Origin: Sphingomonas koreensis
GTDB lineage: Bacteria > Pseudomonadota > Alphaproteobacteria > Sphingomonadales > Sphingomonadaceae
Direction: 5' to 3'
Assembly (NCBI GenBank): GCA_006438735.1
Contig: RCZF01000001.1
Coordinates: 1,364,001-1,428,000, forward strand
DNA length: 64,000 nt
Part shown: positions 18,475 to 28,227 of the stretch, piece by piece
Layout of the letters: each line of letters starts with the position of its first letter
Position numbering within the stretch: the first letter of the stretch is position 1
Notes under the pieces: generated by a model
Database searches by the model: none
What the model was told of the DNA's origin: nothing
Seen by the model: the letters and a program-made list of their open reading frames with translations, nothing else
Made by a program: the position numbers and the translations under genes

Positions 18475-19385
18475 CAGAAATAGCCCTCCTGCTTCTTCTT
18501 TTCCATGCTGGCGGCGCTATCATGATCGATCGCCCGGCCCTGGCGCTCGGAAGTGGTGGTGAGCAGCATTTCCTGAATGACCTGGCTGAGATCGGCCGCC
18601 TCGCTCTCCACCGCGCCGGTGAGCGGATAGCAGCCGAGCGTACGGAACCGGATCGAGCGCGTCACCGGCTGCTCACCGGGTTCAAGCCGGAAACGATCGT
18701 CGTCGACCATCAGGATCAGGCCGTCGCGCTCCACCGTCGGCCGCGGCGCGGCGAAATAGAGCGGCACGATCTCGATGCCCTCAAGCTGAATATATTGCCA
18801 GATGTCGAGCTCGGTCCAGTTCGACAGCGGGAACACGCGGATGCTCTCACCCTTCGCCTTGCGGGCGTTATAGACCCGCCACAGCTCTGGACGCTGGTTC
18901 TTCGGATCCCACCGCTGACTAGCGGTGCGGAACGAAAAGATACGCTCCTTCGCACGGCTCTTTTCCTCGTCACGCCGTGCGCCGCCGAACGCCGCGTCGA
19001 AGCCATATTGGGCGAGCGCCTGTTTCAGACCTTCGGTCTTCCACATATCGGTGTGGCGGCTGCCATGATCGAACGGATTGATGCCCTGCGCCTGAGCCTC
19101 GGGATTATGATGGACCAGCAACGTCATTCCCGCCGCCCGCGCTGCGCGATCGCGCAGTTCGTACATCGCTCGAAATTTCCAGGTCGTATCGACATGGAGC
19201 AGGGGAAACGGCGGCGGGGCGGGATAAAAAGCCTTGCGCGCAAGATGCAGCATCACCGCCGAGTCCTTGCCCACCGAATAAAGCATCACCGGCTTGTCCG
19301 CCTCGGCGACGACCTCGCGCATGATATGGATGCTCTCGGCCTCGAGGCGCTGGAGATGGGTGAGCCTGCTCTGGTCGCGGATCAC
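18474..19385 (-). CDS. cysD: Sulfate adenylyltransferase subunit 2
   Basis: 303 residues. It is the ATP-PPi-synthetase-type subunit that binds sulfate and [23 protein letters not shown] carries the SGKD-like P-loop variant; [13 protein letters not shown] and [15 protein letters not shown] are conserved. It ends [11 protein letters not shown]. It is the first gene of the cysD-cysNC-cysQ operon, whose promoter must lie in the 346-base spacer 19386-19731. Confidence 0.96.
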   Translation of the reverse strand: MIRDQSRLTHLQRLEAESIHIMREVVAEADKPVMLYSVGKDSAVMLHLARKAFYPAPPPFPLLHVDTTWKFRAMYELRDRAARAAGMTLLVHHNPEAQAQGINPFDHGSRHTDMWKTEGLKQALAQYGFDAAFGGARRDEEKSRAKERIFSFRTASQRWDPKNQRPELWRVYNARKAKGESIRVFPLSNWTELDIWQYIQLEGIEIVPLYFAAPRPTVERDGLILMVDDDRFRLEPGEQPVTRSIRFRTLGCYPLTGAVESEAADLSQVIQEMLLTTTSERQGRAIDHDSAASMEKKKQEGYF

Positions 19386-19731
19386 GATATACTCCGTTGG
19401 AATTGGTCGTTGTGTCTCGGCAAGCTGCGATCAGCGCTCATCATGCCATAATCGGTTTGATAATGTCGGCTTGGATCGGCCATGCACCCTAAATAGTGTG
19501 CCGGTCGTGAGATGGTGCAACGCAAAAATCTATCGTACGCCAAGGGTGAGCTAAGCCTAGCCCTGAATTCGGACTCTCTCGTCACGGGCTGCGTGTCTTA
19601 CGATAGCGCGTCGCCGCCAAATATAATGCTAATCCGTCTCTGCCCGACCTTGATATTACGGGTCGAGTATCACGATCACATTCTTACGGTGTTGAACTGC
19701 GGATCAAGCATACCGCTGGTCAGCGGAACCG
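19386..19731. other. Non-coding spacer upstream of cysD
   Basis: 346 bases between the cysD start and the FKBP gene end. The base composition is visibly less GC-rich than the flanks, and stop codons are frequent in most frames. One frame (19512-19928 plus) stays open but runs antisense through the FKBP tail and has no family features. I see no clear hairpin terminator. The cysD promoter is expected here, but I cannot place its elements with confidence. Confidence 0.5.
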
Positions 19732-20337
19732 CTATTGTGCCGGCGCATCGCCCGGTGCCTGGCCGGTCGGCGCCGCGCCGCCCTGGCCCTGCATCATCTG
19801 CTGCATCTGCATCTGCTGCTGAAGCACGCTCTGCGGCAGGAAATCGATCAGCTCGACATCGAACACCAGCAGCGAATCTGCGGGGATCGGGCCGTTGGTC
19901 TGGGACCCGTAGCCAAGCTCGGGCTTGATCCAGAAGCGATATTTCGCGCCCTTGGTCATCAGCTTCAGGCCTTCGGAAAAGCCCTTGATGCTGCCGGCGA
20001 CAGGAAGCGGCGTCGGCTGTTTCGGCGCATCGAACACCGTGCCGTCACGCAGCTTGCCGGTGTAATTGATCAGCGAGACGTCCTGGTCGGTCGGGTGATC
20101 GGCCCCCTTGCCTGGCGTCAGTATCTGATATTCGAGGCCATCGGCGGTGGTCTTCACGCCGGGACGGCCGGCATTATAGGCCAGAAACTGGTCGTTCGAG
20201 CCAACCGTGGCGCGCGCGCCGGCGGTGCCGTAGACCGCCAGCCACACCGCCGCGGCGATGGCGATCACGATACCCGCCCAAAGCATCACCAGATTGCCGC
20301 GACGCACGGGCGGAATCGGAACGGCGGTCACGGACAT
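19732..20337 (-). CDS. Membrane-anchored FKBP-type prolyl isomerase
   Basis: 201 residues. A single membrane segment at about 16-37 is followed by an FKBP domain (about 75-170) with LINYTGKLRDGTVFDA, IKGFSEGLKLMTKGAKYRFW and LLVFDVELIDF. The tail is Gln- and Met-rich (QQQMQMQQMMQGQGG) and looks disordered. It catalyses cis-trans proline isomerisation, probably as a periplasmic folding helper. The rpsU gene lies 65 bases upstream on the same strand. Confidence 0.88.
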   Translation of the reverse strand: MSVTAVPIPPVRRGNLVMLWAGIVIAIAAAVWLAVYGTAGARATVGSNDQFLAYNAGRPGVKTTADGLEYQILTPGKGADHPTDQDVSLINYTGKLRDGTVFDAPKQPTPLPVAGSIKGFSEGLKLMTKGAKYRFWIKPELGYGSQTNGPIPADSLLVFDVELIDFLPQSVLQQQMQMQQMMQGQGGAAPTGQAPGDAPAQ

Positions 20338-20402
20338 GGATGCGGGCTTTCAGCGAATACGGTCAATCGAACGATCGCCGGGACGGGCCCGGCGTATCGG
20401 CG

Positions 20403-20612
20403 TCAGCGCGGCGCGCCGTCGCGTTCCATCCGCTTGCGCTCCAGCTTGCGGGCGCGGCGGACGGCGGCGGCGCGCTCGCGCGCTCGCTTCTCGCTGGGCT
20501 TTTCGTAATGCCGGCGCAGCTTCATCTCGCGATAGACGCCCTCACGCTGCAGCTTCTTCTTGAGCGCCCGCAGCGCCTGGTCGACATTATTGTCGCGAAC
20601 CATGATTTGCAT
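20403..20612 (-). CDS. rpsU: 30S ribosomal protein S21
   Basis: 69 residues, [20 protein letters not shown], with the S21 core [20 protein letters not shown] and a basic tail of Arg-rich helices. It binds the 30S platform near the anti-Shine-Dalgarno region and helps initiation. The length is typical of alphaproteobacterial S21. It is divergent from cysS and may share a transcript with the downstream FKBP gene. Confidence 0.95.
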   Translation of the reverse strand: MQIMVRDNNVDQALRALKKKLQREGVYREMKLRRHYEKPSEKRARERAAAVRRARKLERKRMERDGAPR

Positions 20613-20779
20613 AAAGCCGAACGTCTCCGATCAATAGGATAGGGTCGTCGCAGACATGGGTCCGCGCCGTATGCGGTCGCCCCTAACAGCGAGTCCTCGG
20701 TTTATCAAGCGAATTGGGGCCGCTGAGGTTCCGCGCCCAAGCCATTTGCAGCCTCGCCGCGCTTGGCTATGGCAGGCGC

Positions 20780-22222
20780 ATGACCGGCGCACCCCTCACC
20801 CTCTACAACAGCCTGACCCGCAGCCTGGCGGCGTTCGCGCCGATCGATCCCGGCAACGTCCGCGTCTATTCGTGCGGGCCCACTGTCTACAATTACGCGC
20901 ATATCGGCAATCTGCGCGCTTATATCTTCACTGATACGCTAAGTCGCGTGCTGACGTGGAAAGGCTATACGCTCACCCATGTCATCAACATCACCGATGT
21001 CGGCCATCTTACGTCGGATGCCGACGCCGGCGACGACAAGATGGAAGCCGCCGCGCGCGCCCAAGCGACGAGCATCTGGGACATCGCCGCGCATTACACC
21101 GCCGCGTTCAAGCGGAACCTCGCCGATCTCAACATCCGGTCGCCGAGCCGCTGGTCGGTGGCGACCGATCACATCGACGACATGATCGCGTTTGCCGCGC
21201 AGATCGCGCCGGATCATTGCTACGAGCTCGAATCGGGCCTCTATTTCGACGTGACGACCGTGCCCGACTACGGCGCGCTCGCCGGCGGGCACGATGACGC
21301 CGCCGAAGGCCGGATCGATCCCGTCACCGGCAAGCGCCATCCGCAGGACTTCGCGATCTGGCGCAGATCCGCCCCCGGCGAGAACCGCCAGATGGAATGG
21401 GACTCGCCCTGGGGTCGCGGCGCGCCGGGCTGGCACCTCGAATGCTCGGTGATGAGCAAGAAATATCTCGGCGCCCAGTTCGACATCCACACCGGCGGCA
21501 TCGACCACCGCGAGATCCACCACCCCAACGAGATCGCCCAGAACCAGGCGCATTGCGAATGCCCGGAAACCGGCGCGAACTGGTGGATGCACAACAATTT
21601 CCTCGTCGAGCGAGCCGGCAAGATGTCCAAATCCGCCGGCGGCTTCACGACGCTCAAGAGCCTGGTCGACAAGGGCGTCCACCCCCTCGCCTACCGCCTG
21701 ATGTGCCTTTCCGCGCACTATCGCAGCGAGCTCGAGTTTTCCGGCGACGGCCTCGCCGCGGCGGTGACGCGCCTCAAACGGCTGGTAATAGCCGTCTCGA
21801 CCTTGTGCGACCGCGCCGCGGCCGATCCCGACGCGCCGTCGAAAGGCGACGCCTCGCCCTATCGCGAGCGCCTCGAGGAAGCGGTGTCGGACGATCTCAA
21901 CACGCCCAAGGCGCTCCCGGTGCTCGACGAGCTCCTCGCCGACAAGACGCTCTCGCCCGCCGTCCGCCTCGCCGCGCTCGCCGATTTCGACGCGGTGCTC
22001 GGCCTCGGCCTCGCCACCCTGACCCGCGAGGCGCTCCGCGTCGCCCCCGCCGGCGCGTCAATCTCGCCCGACGACATCGCCGCCCGTCTCGCCGAACGCC
22101 GCGAGGCGCGCGCCGCCAAGGATTTCGCCCGCTCCGACGCGATCCGCGACGCGCTCGCCGCCGCCGGCGTCGAGGTGATGGACGGCGATCCGCTCGGCTG
22201 GGATTGGAAGATCGCGCTGTAA
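20780..22222 (+). CDS. cysS: Cysteinyl-tRNA synthetase
   Basis: 480 residues from ATG 20780; the frame is open to 20714 but family alignment begins at MTGAPLTLYNSLTR. The class I signature appears as YNYAHIGN (HIGH variant at 41-44) and the second as KMSKSAGG. Zinc-site residues are in VYSCGPTVYN (Cys32) and GWHLECSVMS. HTGGIDHREIHHPNEIAQNQ is the conserved cysteine-site block. It charges tRNA-Cys. It is monocistronic, and the 59-base gap to the TM2 gene leaves room for a separate promoter. Confidence 0.96.
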   Translation: MTGAPLTLYNSLTRSLAAFAPIDPGNVRVYSCGPTVYNYAHIGNLRAYIFTDTLSRVLTWKGYTLTHVINITDVGHLTSDADAGDDKMEAAARAQATSIWDIAAHYTAAFKRNLADLNIRSPSRWSVATDHIDDMIAFAAQIAPDHCYELESGLYFDVTTVPDYGALAGGHDDAAEGRIDPVTGKRHPQDFAIWRRSAPGENRQMEWDSPWGRGAPGWHLECSVMSKKYLGAQFDIHTGGIDHREIHHPNEIAQNQAHCECPETGANWWMHNNFLVERAGKMSKSAGGFTTLKSLVDKGVHPLAYRLMCLSAHYRSELEFSGDGLAAAVTRLKRLVIAVSTLCDRAAADPDAPSKGDASPYRERLEEAVSDDLNTPKALPVLDELLADKTLSPAVRLAALADFDAVLGLGLATLTREALRVAPAGASISPDDIAARLAERREARAAKDFARSDAIRDALAAAGVEVMDGDPLGWDWKIAL

Positions 22223-22281
22223 CGGACTTGCATCGCGCGAGTGTGTTGTCGATATAAGTCGCTTCAACAGGAGGGACAGGC

Positions 22282-22731
22282 ATGCGCGGACAGGTGCTGG
22301 GGGTCGATCGGCAGAGCGGCGAAGGCCAGATTTCGGGCGAGGACGGCCAGCGCTATACCTTCCGCCCGGGCGACTGGAACGACCAGATCGGCCCGGCGAT
22401 CGGCGCGCTGATCGATTTCGACATCGATGGACGCCTCGCCAAACGCATCTATCACCAGCCCGGCACGATGCCCGCGGTGATGGCGCCGCCGACCCGGCGC
22501 ATCGGCGGCAAGAACAAATATGTCGCGGCCGTGCTCGCCTTCCTGTTCGGCGTACTCGGCGTCCACCGCTTCTATCTGGGGCGCACCGGATCGGGCATCC
22601 TGATGCTGGTGCTCACCATTACCGTGGTGGGTCTGGCGATCACCGGGCTGTGGGCGCTGATCGACACGATCCGCTATCTCGTGATGTCCGAGGACGACTT
22701 CGCCGCGCGCTACGATCGCTTGCCGGGGTGA
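22282..22731 (+). CDS. TM2-domain membrane protein
   Basis: 149 residues with AGGAGG upstream. An N-terminal soluble segment (MRGQVLGVDRQSGEGQISGE) looks like a small beta domain reminiscent of cold-shock or OB folds. Two membrane helices follow, containing the TM2 signature FGVLGVHRFYLGRTGSG and GLWALIDTIRYL. The function of this family is unknown. It stands alone between cysS and the aldo-keto reductase. Confidence 0.82.
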   Translation: MRGQVLGVDRQSGEGQISGEDGQRYTFRPGDWNDQIGPAIGALIDFDIDGRLAKRIYHQPGTMPAVMAPPTRRIGGKNKYVAAVLAFLFGVLGVHRFYLGRTGSGILMLVLTITVVGLAITGLWALIDTIRYLVMSEDDFAARYDRLPG

Positions 22732-22782
22732 CGCTGCGCGCTCGGCGGGCTAACGAGCAAGGCGATTCTGCCGGAGACAACC

Positions 22783-23844
22783 ATGCCCTTCGCTGTGCCT
22801 TATGCTCCCGATCCTGATCGCTACGATGATCGCATGCGCTATCGCCGCTGCGGCCGATCGGGGCTCAAGCTGCCGGCGATCAGCCTTGGCCTGTGGCAGA
22901 ATTTCGGCGGCGCCGACGTGTTCGAAACCGGCCGCGCGATGCTGCGCCGCGCCTTCGATCGCGGCGTCACGCATTTCGATCTCGCCAATAATTACGGCCC
23001 GCCTTACGGCTCTGCCGAGGAGACCTTCGGCCGCGTGATGGCCACCGACTTCGCCCGCCACCGCGACGAGCTGGTGATCTCCACCAAGGCCGGTTGGGAC
23101 ATGTGGCCCGGGCCGTACGGCGATGTCGGCGGTAGCCGCAAATATCTCATCGCCAGCTGCGATCAGAGCCTCAAGCGGATGGGGCTCGATTATGTCGATA
23201 TCTTCTATTCGCACCGCGTCGATGCCGATATGCCGCTCGAGGAAACGATGGGCGCGCTGGCGACGCTGCACCAGCAGGGCAAAGCACTCTATGTCGGCAT
23301 TTCGTCTTATTCACCGGAACTGACGCGCAAAGCCGCGGCGATCCTTGCCGATCACAAGGTGCCGCTCCTCATCCATCAGCCGAGCTATTCGATGCTCAAC
23401 CGCTGGATCGAGGACGGCCTGCTCGACACACTCGAAGAGTTGGGCGTCGGCTGCATCGCCTTTTCGCCGCTGGCGCAGGGCATGCTGACCAACAAATATC
23501 TGAACGGCGTGCCGGCCGACGCGCGCGCGGCAAAGCAGGATTCGCTGTCGACCGATTTGCTGTCGCCCGACAATATCGAGCGCATCCGTCAGCTCAGCAA
23601 GATCGCCGAGCGGCGCGGCCAGAGCCTGGCGCAAATGGCGATCGCCTGGGTGCTGCGCGATCAGCGCGTCACGTCGGCGCTGATCGGCGCACGGACGGTC
23701 GAGCAGCTCGACGATTCGCTCAATGCAGTGAAGAATCTCGATTTCTCGCCGGATGAACGCGCCGACATCGATCGTTACGCCACCGACGGCGAGATCGACC
23801 TGTGGAAAGTCTCTTCGGCGCTCGACGCCGATTCGGTCGCCTGA
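22783..23844 (+). CDS. Aldo-keto reductase, L-glyceraldehyde 3-phosphate reductase type
   Basis: 353 residues. Catalytic residues of the AKR family lie in THFDLANNYGPPYGSAEE (Asp, Tyr) and ISTKAGWDMWPGPYGD (Lys). GLDYVDIFYSHRVD supplies the His. It ends with the NADP site LIGARTVEQLDDS. Close relatives (YghZ/GpR) detoxify L-glyceraldehyde 3-phosphate and methylglyoxal with NADPH. The short start context and the DRYDDRMRYRRCGRSGLKLP region fit this branch. It converges on a small minus-strand gene. Confidence 0.9.
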   Translation: MPFAVPYAPDPDRYDDRMRYRRCGRSGLKLPAISLGLWQNFGGADVFETGRAMLRRAFDRGVTHFDLANNYGPPYGSAEETFGRVMATDFARHRDELVISTKAGWDMWPGPYGDVGGSRKYLIASCDQSLKRMGLDYVDIFYSHRVDADMPLEETMGALATLHQQGKALYVGISSYSPELTRKAAAILADHKVPLLIHQPSYSMLNRWIEDGLLDTLEELGVGCIAFSPLAQGMLTNKYLNGVPADARAAKQDSLSTDLLSPDNIERIRQLSKIAERRGQSLAQMAIAWVLRDQRVTSALIGARTVEQLDDSLNAVKNLDFSPDERADIDRYATDGEIDLWKVSSALDADSVA

Positions 23845-24018
23845 TCAGCCGAACAGATAGCGGATCAGATCGACCAGCCCGTCGGCCGACACCGGCAGGA
23901 TCAGCAACGCCAGCGAAAGGCCGAAGAAAAACCGCCGCGCGACGGCTTCGCCAGGGACCGGCGAGCGCGGCGCCGGCGGCAACGGCCCGTCATGGAAATG
24001 GCGATCGTCGAGGAACAT
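23845..24018 (-). CDS. Small single-pass membrane protein (57 residues)
   Basis: ATG 24016-24018 to TGA 23845-23847. The peptide begins MFLDDRHFHDGPLPPAPRSP, then has one hydrophobic helix (FFFGLSLALLILPV) flanked by ARR on the inner side, and ends DLIRYLFG. It overlaps nothing, the stop lies one base past the AKR stop, and codon use is strongly GC3. I do not recognise a family. It is plausible but short. Confidence 0.45.
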   Translation of the reverse strand: MFLDDRHFHDGPLPPAPRSPVPGEAVARRFFFGLSLALLILPVSADGLVDLIRYLFG

Positions 24019-24066
24019 TGCGCCACGCTCTCACGCCGCGACACGGCGGTCAATCGGCGACGCGGC

Positions 24067-24924
24067 TCAGCGAAACGCCCAGCGCAGCGTCCGAGCGATC
24101 CCGAAGGTTCCCGCGCGCACCAGCGGCCGCGCCAGTGCCGGGGCGACGAGCCCGTGCATCGTTCGCGCCCAATCGGGCAACAGATCGACCGCGGCTTGGA
24201 AGGTGATCGCCTGCAGCGGCGCCATCGCCAGCTTCGGGGCGGGCTGGCGCAGCACCAGCCGCGCAACCTCCTGCGTCCGCGCGTCGCTGATGAGGCTCGG
24301 CCGCATCGCTGCGATCAGCCGGTCCGCCTCGGCCCGGTCGCGCGGGATCGGATCGGCGCCGAGCGGGGCGGCGATTCGCGTCATCTCGTCGAAATAACGG
24401 TCCTGATCCGCGCCCGACATGCCCGGCTCGCCATACCGCCGCCACGCCGCGAGGAAGCTCGTCGCCTCGCAGACATTCACCCAGGCGAGCAGCGCCGGAT
24501 CGTCGGCGACATAGCGGTTCCCATCGGGCAGCGTGCCGCCGACCCGCGCATGGATGCTGCGCACCCGCGCGATCGCCGCCTCGGCCTCGTCGCGCCCGCC
24601 GTAGGTCGTGACCGCGATGAACCGCGCGGTGCGGCGCAGCCGGCCGAGCATATCGGTGCGGAAATTGCTGTGATCCCACACGCCCGCGAGCACCGCCGGA
24701 TGGAGCATCTGCAACAGCAGCGCCGCCACGCCGCCGACCATCATCGTCGTCACGTCGCCGTGAACGCGCCAGGCGACCGCGCCGGGGCCGAACAGCCCGT
24801 CGGTCTTGCGCTGCACCGGCGCTTCGCCTCGCGCGGAATCGTGGAAGATCGCGCGCACCTCGCCGATGATCGCACGCCTGGCGGCGCTGCCGATCGTCGG
24901 TAGGCTGGTGATCCGGTTCGCCAT
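24067..24924 (-). CDS. MpaB-type oxygenase (DUF2236)
   Basis: 285 residues. GDVTTMMVGGVAALLLQMLH and HPAVLAGVWDHSNF, followed by RTARFIAVTTYG, VRSIHARVGGTLPDG and AWVNVCEATSFL, are the histidine-bearing blocks of the DUF2236/MpaB family. Members bind haem b, and some oxidise polymers or phenols (latex-clearing Lcp, mycophenolate MpaB). The substrate here is unknown, and there is no signal peptide. It is monocistronic. Confidence 0.85.
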   Translation of the reverse strand: MANRITSLPTIGSAARRAIIGEVRAIFHDSARGEAPVQRKTDGLFGPGAVAWRVHGDVTTMMVGGVAALLLQMLHPAVLAGVWDHSNFRTDMLGRLRRTARFIAVTTYGGRDEAEAAIARVRSIHARVGGTLPDGNRYVADDPALLAWVNVCEATSFLAAWRRYGEPGMSGADQDRYFDEMTRIAAPLGADPIPRDRAEADRLIAAMRPSLISDARTQEVARLVLRQPAPKLAMAPLQAITFQAAVDLLPDWARTMHGLVAPALARPLVRAGTFGIARTLRWAFR

Positions 24925-24976
24925 GTCATCCTTTCGGCCGCTCGATCGATCAACGCGCGATCGGCCGCCGCGGATG

Positions 24977-26800
24977 CTATTCCACGGTCACCGATTTGGC
25001 GAGGTTGCGCGGCTGATCGACATCGGTGCCCTTGGCGACGGCGACATGATAGGCGAGCAATTGCACCGGCACGGCATAGACCATCGGCGCGATCAGCGGA
25101 TGGACCTTGGGCATTTCGATCGTCGCGATCGTCCCCTCGCCGGCCTGGGCGATGCCGTCGGCGTCGGAGATCAGCACGACTTGCGCGCCGCGCGCCTGCG
25201 CCTCCTGCATATTGGAGACGGTCTTGTCGAACAGCGGCCCCGATGGCGCGATGACGATCAGCGGCACCGAATCGTCGATCAGCGCGATCGGGCCGTGCTT
25301 CATTTCACCCGACGCATAACCTTCGGCGTGGATGTAACTGATTTCCTTGAGCTTCAATGCACCCTCGAGCGCCATCGGATAATCCGGTCCGCGACCGAGA
25401 TAGAGCACGTCGCGCGCCTGCGCGATGATCGGTGCCATCGCCGCGATCTCGTCGTCATGCGCCAGCGCGTGGCTCATCGCCTGAGGCACTTCGCTCAGAT
25501 GGCGGACGATCTCTTTCTCATCGGCCGCGGCAAGGCGACCCTTGGCGCGCGCCAGATTGACCGCCAGCGCCGCCATCACGCTGAGCTGACAGGTGAACGC
25601 CTTGGTCGAGGCGACGCCGATTTCGGGGCCGGCATGCGTCGGCAACAGCAGATCGACCTCGCGCGCCATCGAACTGGTCGGCACGTTGATGATCCCCGCG
25701 GTCGTCACGCCCGCCGCCTTCATGTGGCGCAGCGCGGCAAGCGTGTCGGCGGTCTCGCCACTTTGCGAAATGACGATGCCCAGCGTGTTGGGCAGGAGCA
25801 CGGGATCGCGGTAGCGAAATTCGCTCGCGACATCGACATCGACGGGCAGCCGCGCGAATTGCTCGATCCAATATTTGCCGATCATCCCGACGTAGCTCGC
25901 GGTGCCGCAGGCGACGATCGCGACGCGCTCGACGCTGGCCAGATCGAACTCCATATCGGGCAGCGCGACGCCGTTCTCGATCGGGCGAAGATACGATCGC
26001 AGCGTCTGCGCGACGACCACCGGCTGCTCGTAAATCTCCTTGAGCATGAAGTGGCGATGATTGCCCTTGTCGATCAACTGTCCCGACGCGCCCGACTGGA
26101 CGATCGGCCGCTCGACCGGGTTATTGTCCTTGTCGTAGACTTCGACGCCGTCGCGCTTGACGACGACCCAGTCGCCCTCCTCGAGATAGGCGATCCGCTG
26201 CGTCAGCGGCGCCAGCGCCAAAGCGTCGGAGCCGAGGAAATTCTCGCCGTCGCCGTAACCAACCGTCAGCGGCGCCCCCAGCCGCGCGCCGATCAGCAGG
26301 TCGGGATCGCTCTGGAACATCACCGCCAGCGCGAACGCGCCGTGCAGCCGCGGCAACACCACCGCCACCGCCTCGCGCGGCGGCACGCCGCGTTCGACCT
26401 CGCGCGCGATCAGATGCGCGACCACCTCGGTGTCGGTCTGGCTCTGGAAGCTGCGGCCCTCGGCGATCAGCGCGTCGCGCAGCGGCTTGAAATTCTCGAT
26501 GATGCCGTTGTGGACGATCACCACGTCGCCGACGATGTGCGGATGGGCATTGTCCTCGGTCGGCGCGCCGTGCGTCGCCCAGCGCGTGTGGGCGATGCCG
26601 ATGTCGCCGGCGAGCGGCGCCTCGGCGAGCCGTGCGGCCAAATTCCTGAGCTTGCCCGGCGCACGACGGCGATCGAACCGCCCGTCATGGACGGTGCACA
26701 TGCCCGACGAATCATAGCCGCGATATTCGAGCCGCTTGAGCCCATCGAGCAGCCGATCCGCCACCGCCTCCTTGCCGATGATGCCAACAATGCCGCACAT
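24977..26800 (-). CDS. glmS: Glutamine-fructose-6-phosphate aminotransferase
   Basis: 607 residues from ATG 26800, so that Cys2 becomes the N-terminal nucleophile (MCGIVGIIGKEAV). Upstream in-frame sequence to 26914 overlaps glmU and is not family-like. The glutaminase half has TRWATHGAPTEDNAHPH. Two SIS domains bind fructose-6-phosphate (CGTASYVGMIGKYWIEQ, ISQSGETADTLAALR). It ends DQPRNLAKSVTVE, the conserved active-site tail. It makes glucosamine-6-phosphate for cell-wall precursors. It lies 7 bases downstream of glmU. Confidence 0.97.
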   Translation of the reverse strand: MCGIVGIIGKEAVADRLLDGLKRLEYRGYDSSGMCTVHDGRFDRRRAPGKLRNLAARLAEAPLAGDIGIAHTRWATHGAPTEDNAHPHIVGDVVIVHNGIIENFKPLRDALIAEGRSFQSQTDTEVVAHLIAREVERGVPPREAVAVVLPRLHGAFALAVMFQSDPDLLIGARLGAPLTVGYGDGENFLGSDALALAPLTQRIAYLEEGDWVVVKRDGVEVYDKDNNPVERPIVQSGASGQLIDKGNHRHFMLKEIYEQPVVVAQTLRSYLRPIENGVALPDMEFDLASVERVAIVACGTASYVGMIGKYWIEQFARLPVDVDVASEFRYRDPVLLPNTLGIVISQSGETADTLAALRHMKAAGVTTAGIINVPTSSMAREVDLLLPTHAGPEIGVASTKAFTCQLSVMAALAVNLARAKGRLAAADEKEIVRHLSEVPQAMSHALAHDDEIAAMAPIIAQARDVLYLGRGPDYPMALEGALKLKEISYIHAEGYASGEMKHGPIALIDDSVPLIVIAPSGPLFDKTVSNMQEAQARGAQVVLISDADGIAQAGEGTIATIEMPKVHPLIAPMVYAVPVQLLAYHVAVAKGTDVDQPRNLAKSVTVE

Positions 26801-26807
26801 CTTGCCT

Positions 26808-28166
26808 TTAAGCCCTGTTTTTCTTCGCCAGCATCCGCTCGCGAAACCGTTTCGCCCAACCCGGCTTAGCTTCCTGCGCGCCGCGCGCCAGCGCCAGCGC
26901 ATCGGGCGCGACATCGCGCGTCACCACGCTGCCCGCGCCGACGATCGCGCCCGCGCCGATCGAGACGGGCGCGACCAGCGCGCTGTTCGACCCGATGAAC
27001 GCACCTTCCCCGATGCTGGTGCGATATTTGAAGTAGCCGTCGTAATTGCAGGTAACCGTGCCCGCGCCGATGTTTGCCTCCGCGCCAACGTCGGCGTCGC
27101 CGAGATAGGTGAGGTGGCTGGCTTTTGCACCCGGCCCCAGGGTCGCTTTTTTCATCTCAACGAAATTGCCGACCTTGGCCCCCGCGCCGAGCACCGAACC
27201 GGGGCGCAGGCGCGCATAGGGGCCGACCGAGGCGCCCGCGCCGATCGTCGCGCCTTCGACATGGCTGAACGCATGGATCGTGGCGCCATCGGCGATGCTG
27301 ACGCCGGGTCCGAACACCACATTGGGCTCGATCGTCACATCGCGGCCCATGGCCGTGTCGAACGCGAACCACACCGTCTCTGGCGCGATCAGCGATACGC
27401 CCTCGGCCATCGCCACGCTGCGACGGCGCGCCTGCCAGGCGGCTTCGACCTGCGCGAGCTCGGCGCGGCTGTTGATCCCGGCCACTTCCGCCGCATCGGC
27501 CTCGATCACCGCCGATTGCCGTCCGTCGGCAGCCGCCAGCATGACGATATCGGGCAGATAATATTCGCCGGCGGCATTATCATTGCCGACCCGCGCAAGC
27601 AGCCCGAAAAGATCCGCCGAGCGCACCGCCATCAACCCCGAATTGCACAACGTTTCGGCGCGTTCTTGAGCACTTGCGTCTTTATATTCGACCATTTTCT
27701 CAATGACGCCGCGTGCGTCGGCGATAACCCGGCCATATGCCCCAGGGTCGGCCGGGCGAAACCCCAGCACGACGGCGACCGGCACATCGTCGCGGTGCAG
27801 CCGCTCGACCATCGCCGCCATCGTCTCGCGCGTCACCAGCGGCACGTCGCCATAGAGGATCAGCACGTCGCCCTCGAACCGGGCAAGCGCCACCTCGGCC
27901 TGCCGCACCGCGTGCCCGGTGCCGAGCTGCTCGGCCTGCGTCACCGTCGTCACGCCGAGCGGCGTCACCGCCGCCTCGACCTGTTCGCCGGCCGCGCCGG
28001 TCATAACCACCGTCCTGGCGGGATCGAGTGCCGATACGCTGTCGATCAGATGCAACAGCATCGGCCGCCCGGCGATCGGGTGAAGCACCTTGTGCAGGGC
28101 GGATTTCATCCGCGTGCCCTTGCCGGCGGCAAGGATGATCGCGGCGATCGGCGGCGTGGACGGCAT
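26808..28166 (-). CDS. glmU: Bifunctional GlmU (acetyltransferase / uridyltransferase)
   Basis: 452 residues from ATG 28166. The N-terminal pyrophosphorylase has ILAAGKGTRMKSALHKVLHP, LGTGHAV and LYGDVPLV. The C-terminal left-handed beta-helix is made of hexapeptides (VGPYARLRPGSVLGAGAKVG) and contains NYDGYFKYRTSIGEGAFIGS. It converts glucosamine-1-phosphate to UDP-GlcNAc. It is first in a glmU-glmS operon and divergent from the phosphatase gene with 61 bases between starts. Confidence 0.96.
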   Translation of the reverse strand: MPSTPPIAAIILAAGKGTRMKSALHKVLHPIAGRPMLLHLIDSVSALDPARTVVMTGAAGEQVEAAVTPLGVTTVTQAEQLGTGHAVRQAEVALARFEGDVLILYGDVPLVTRETMAAMVERLHRDDVPVAVVLGFRPADPGAYGRVIADARGVIEKMVEYKDASAQERAETLCNSGLMAVRSADLFGLLARVGNDNAAGEYYLPDIVMLAAADGRQSAVIEADAAEVAGINSRAELAQVEAAWQARRRSVAMAEGVSLIAPETVWFAFDTAMGRDVTIEPNVVFGPGVSIADGATIHAFSHVEGATIGAGASVGPYARLRPGSVLGAGAKVGNFVEMKKATLGPGAKASHLTYLGDADVGAEANIGAGTVTCNYDGYFKYRTSIGEGAFIGSNSALVAPVSIGAGAIVGAGSVVTRDVAPDALALARGAQEAKPGWAKRFRERMLAKKNRA

Positions 28167-28227
28167 GGCCCCGCCCTGCCATGAATGTCTTGCCAATTCC
28201 ATAGCGCGACGGCGAGGTTACCATGCG

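Noticed and set aside
19512..19928. 138-residue plus-strand frame upstream of and antisense to the FKBP tail
   Set aside because: It crosses the cysD promoter spacer and then runs antisense through the FKBP gene; composition changes midway and no motif is seen.
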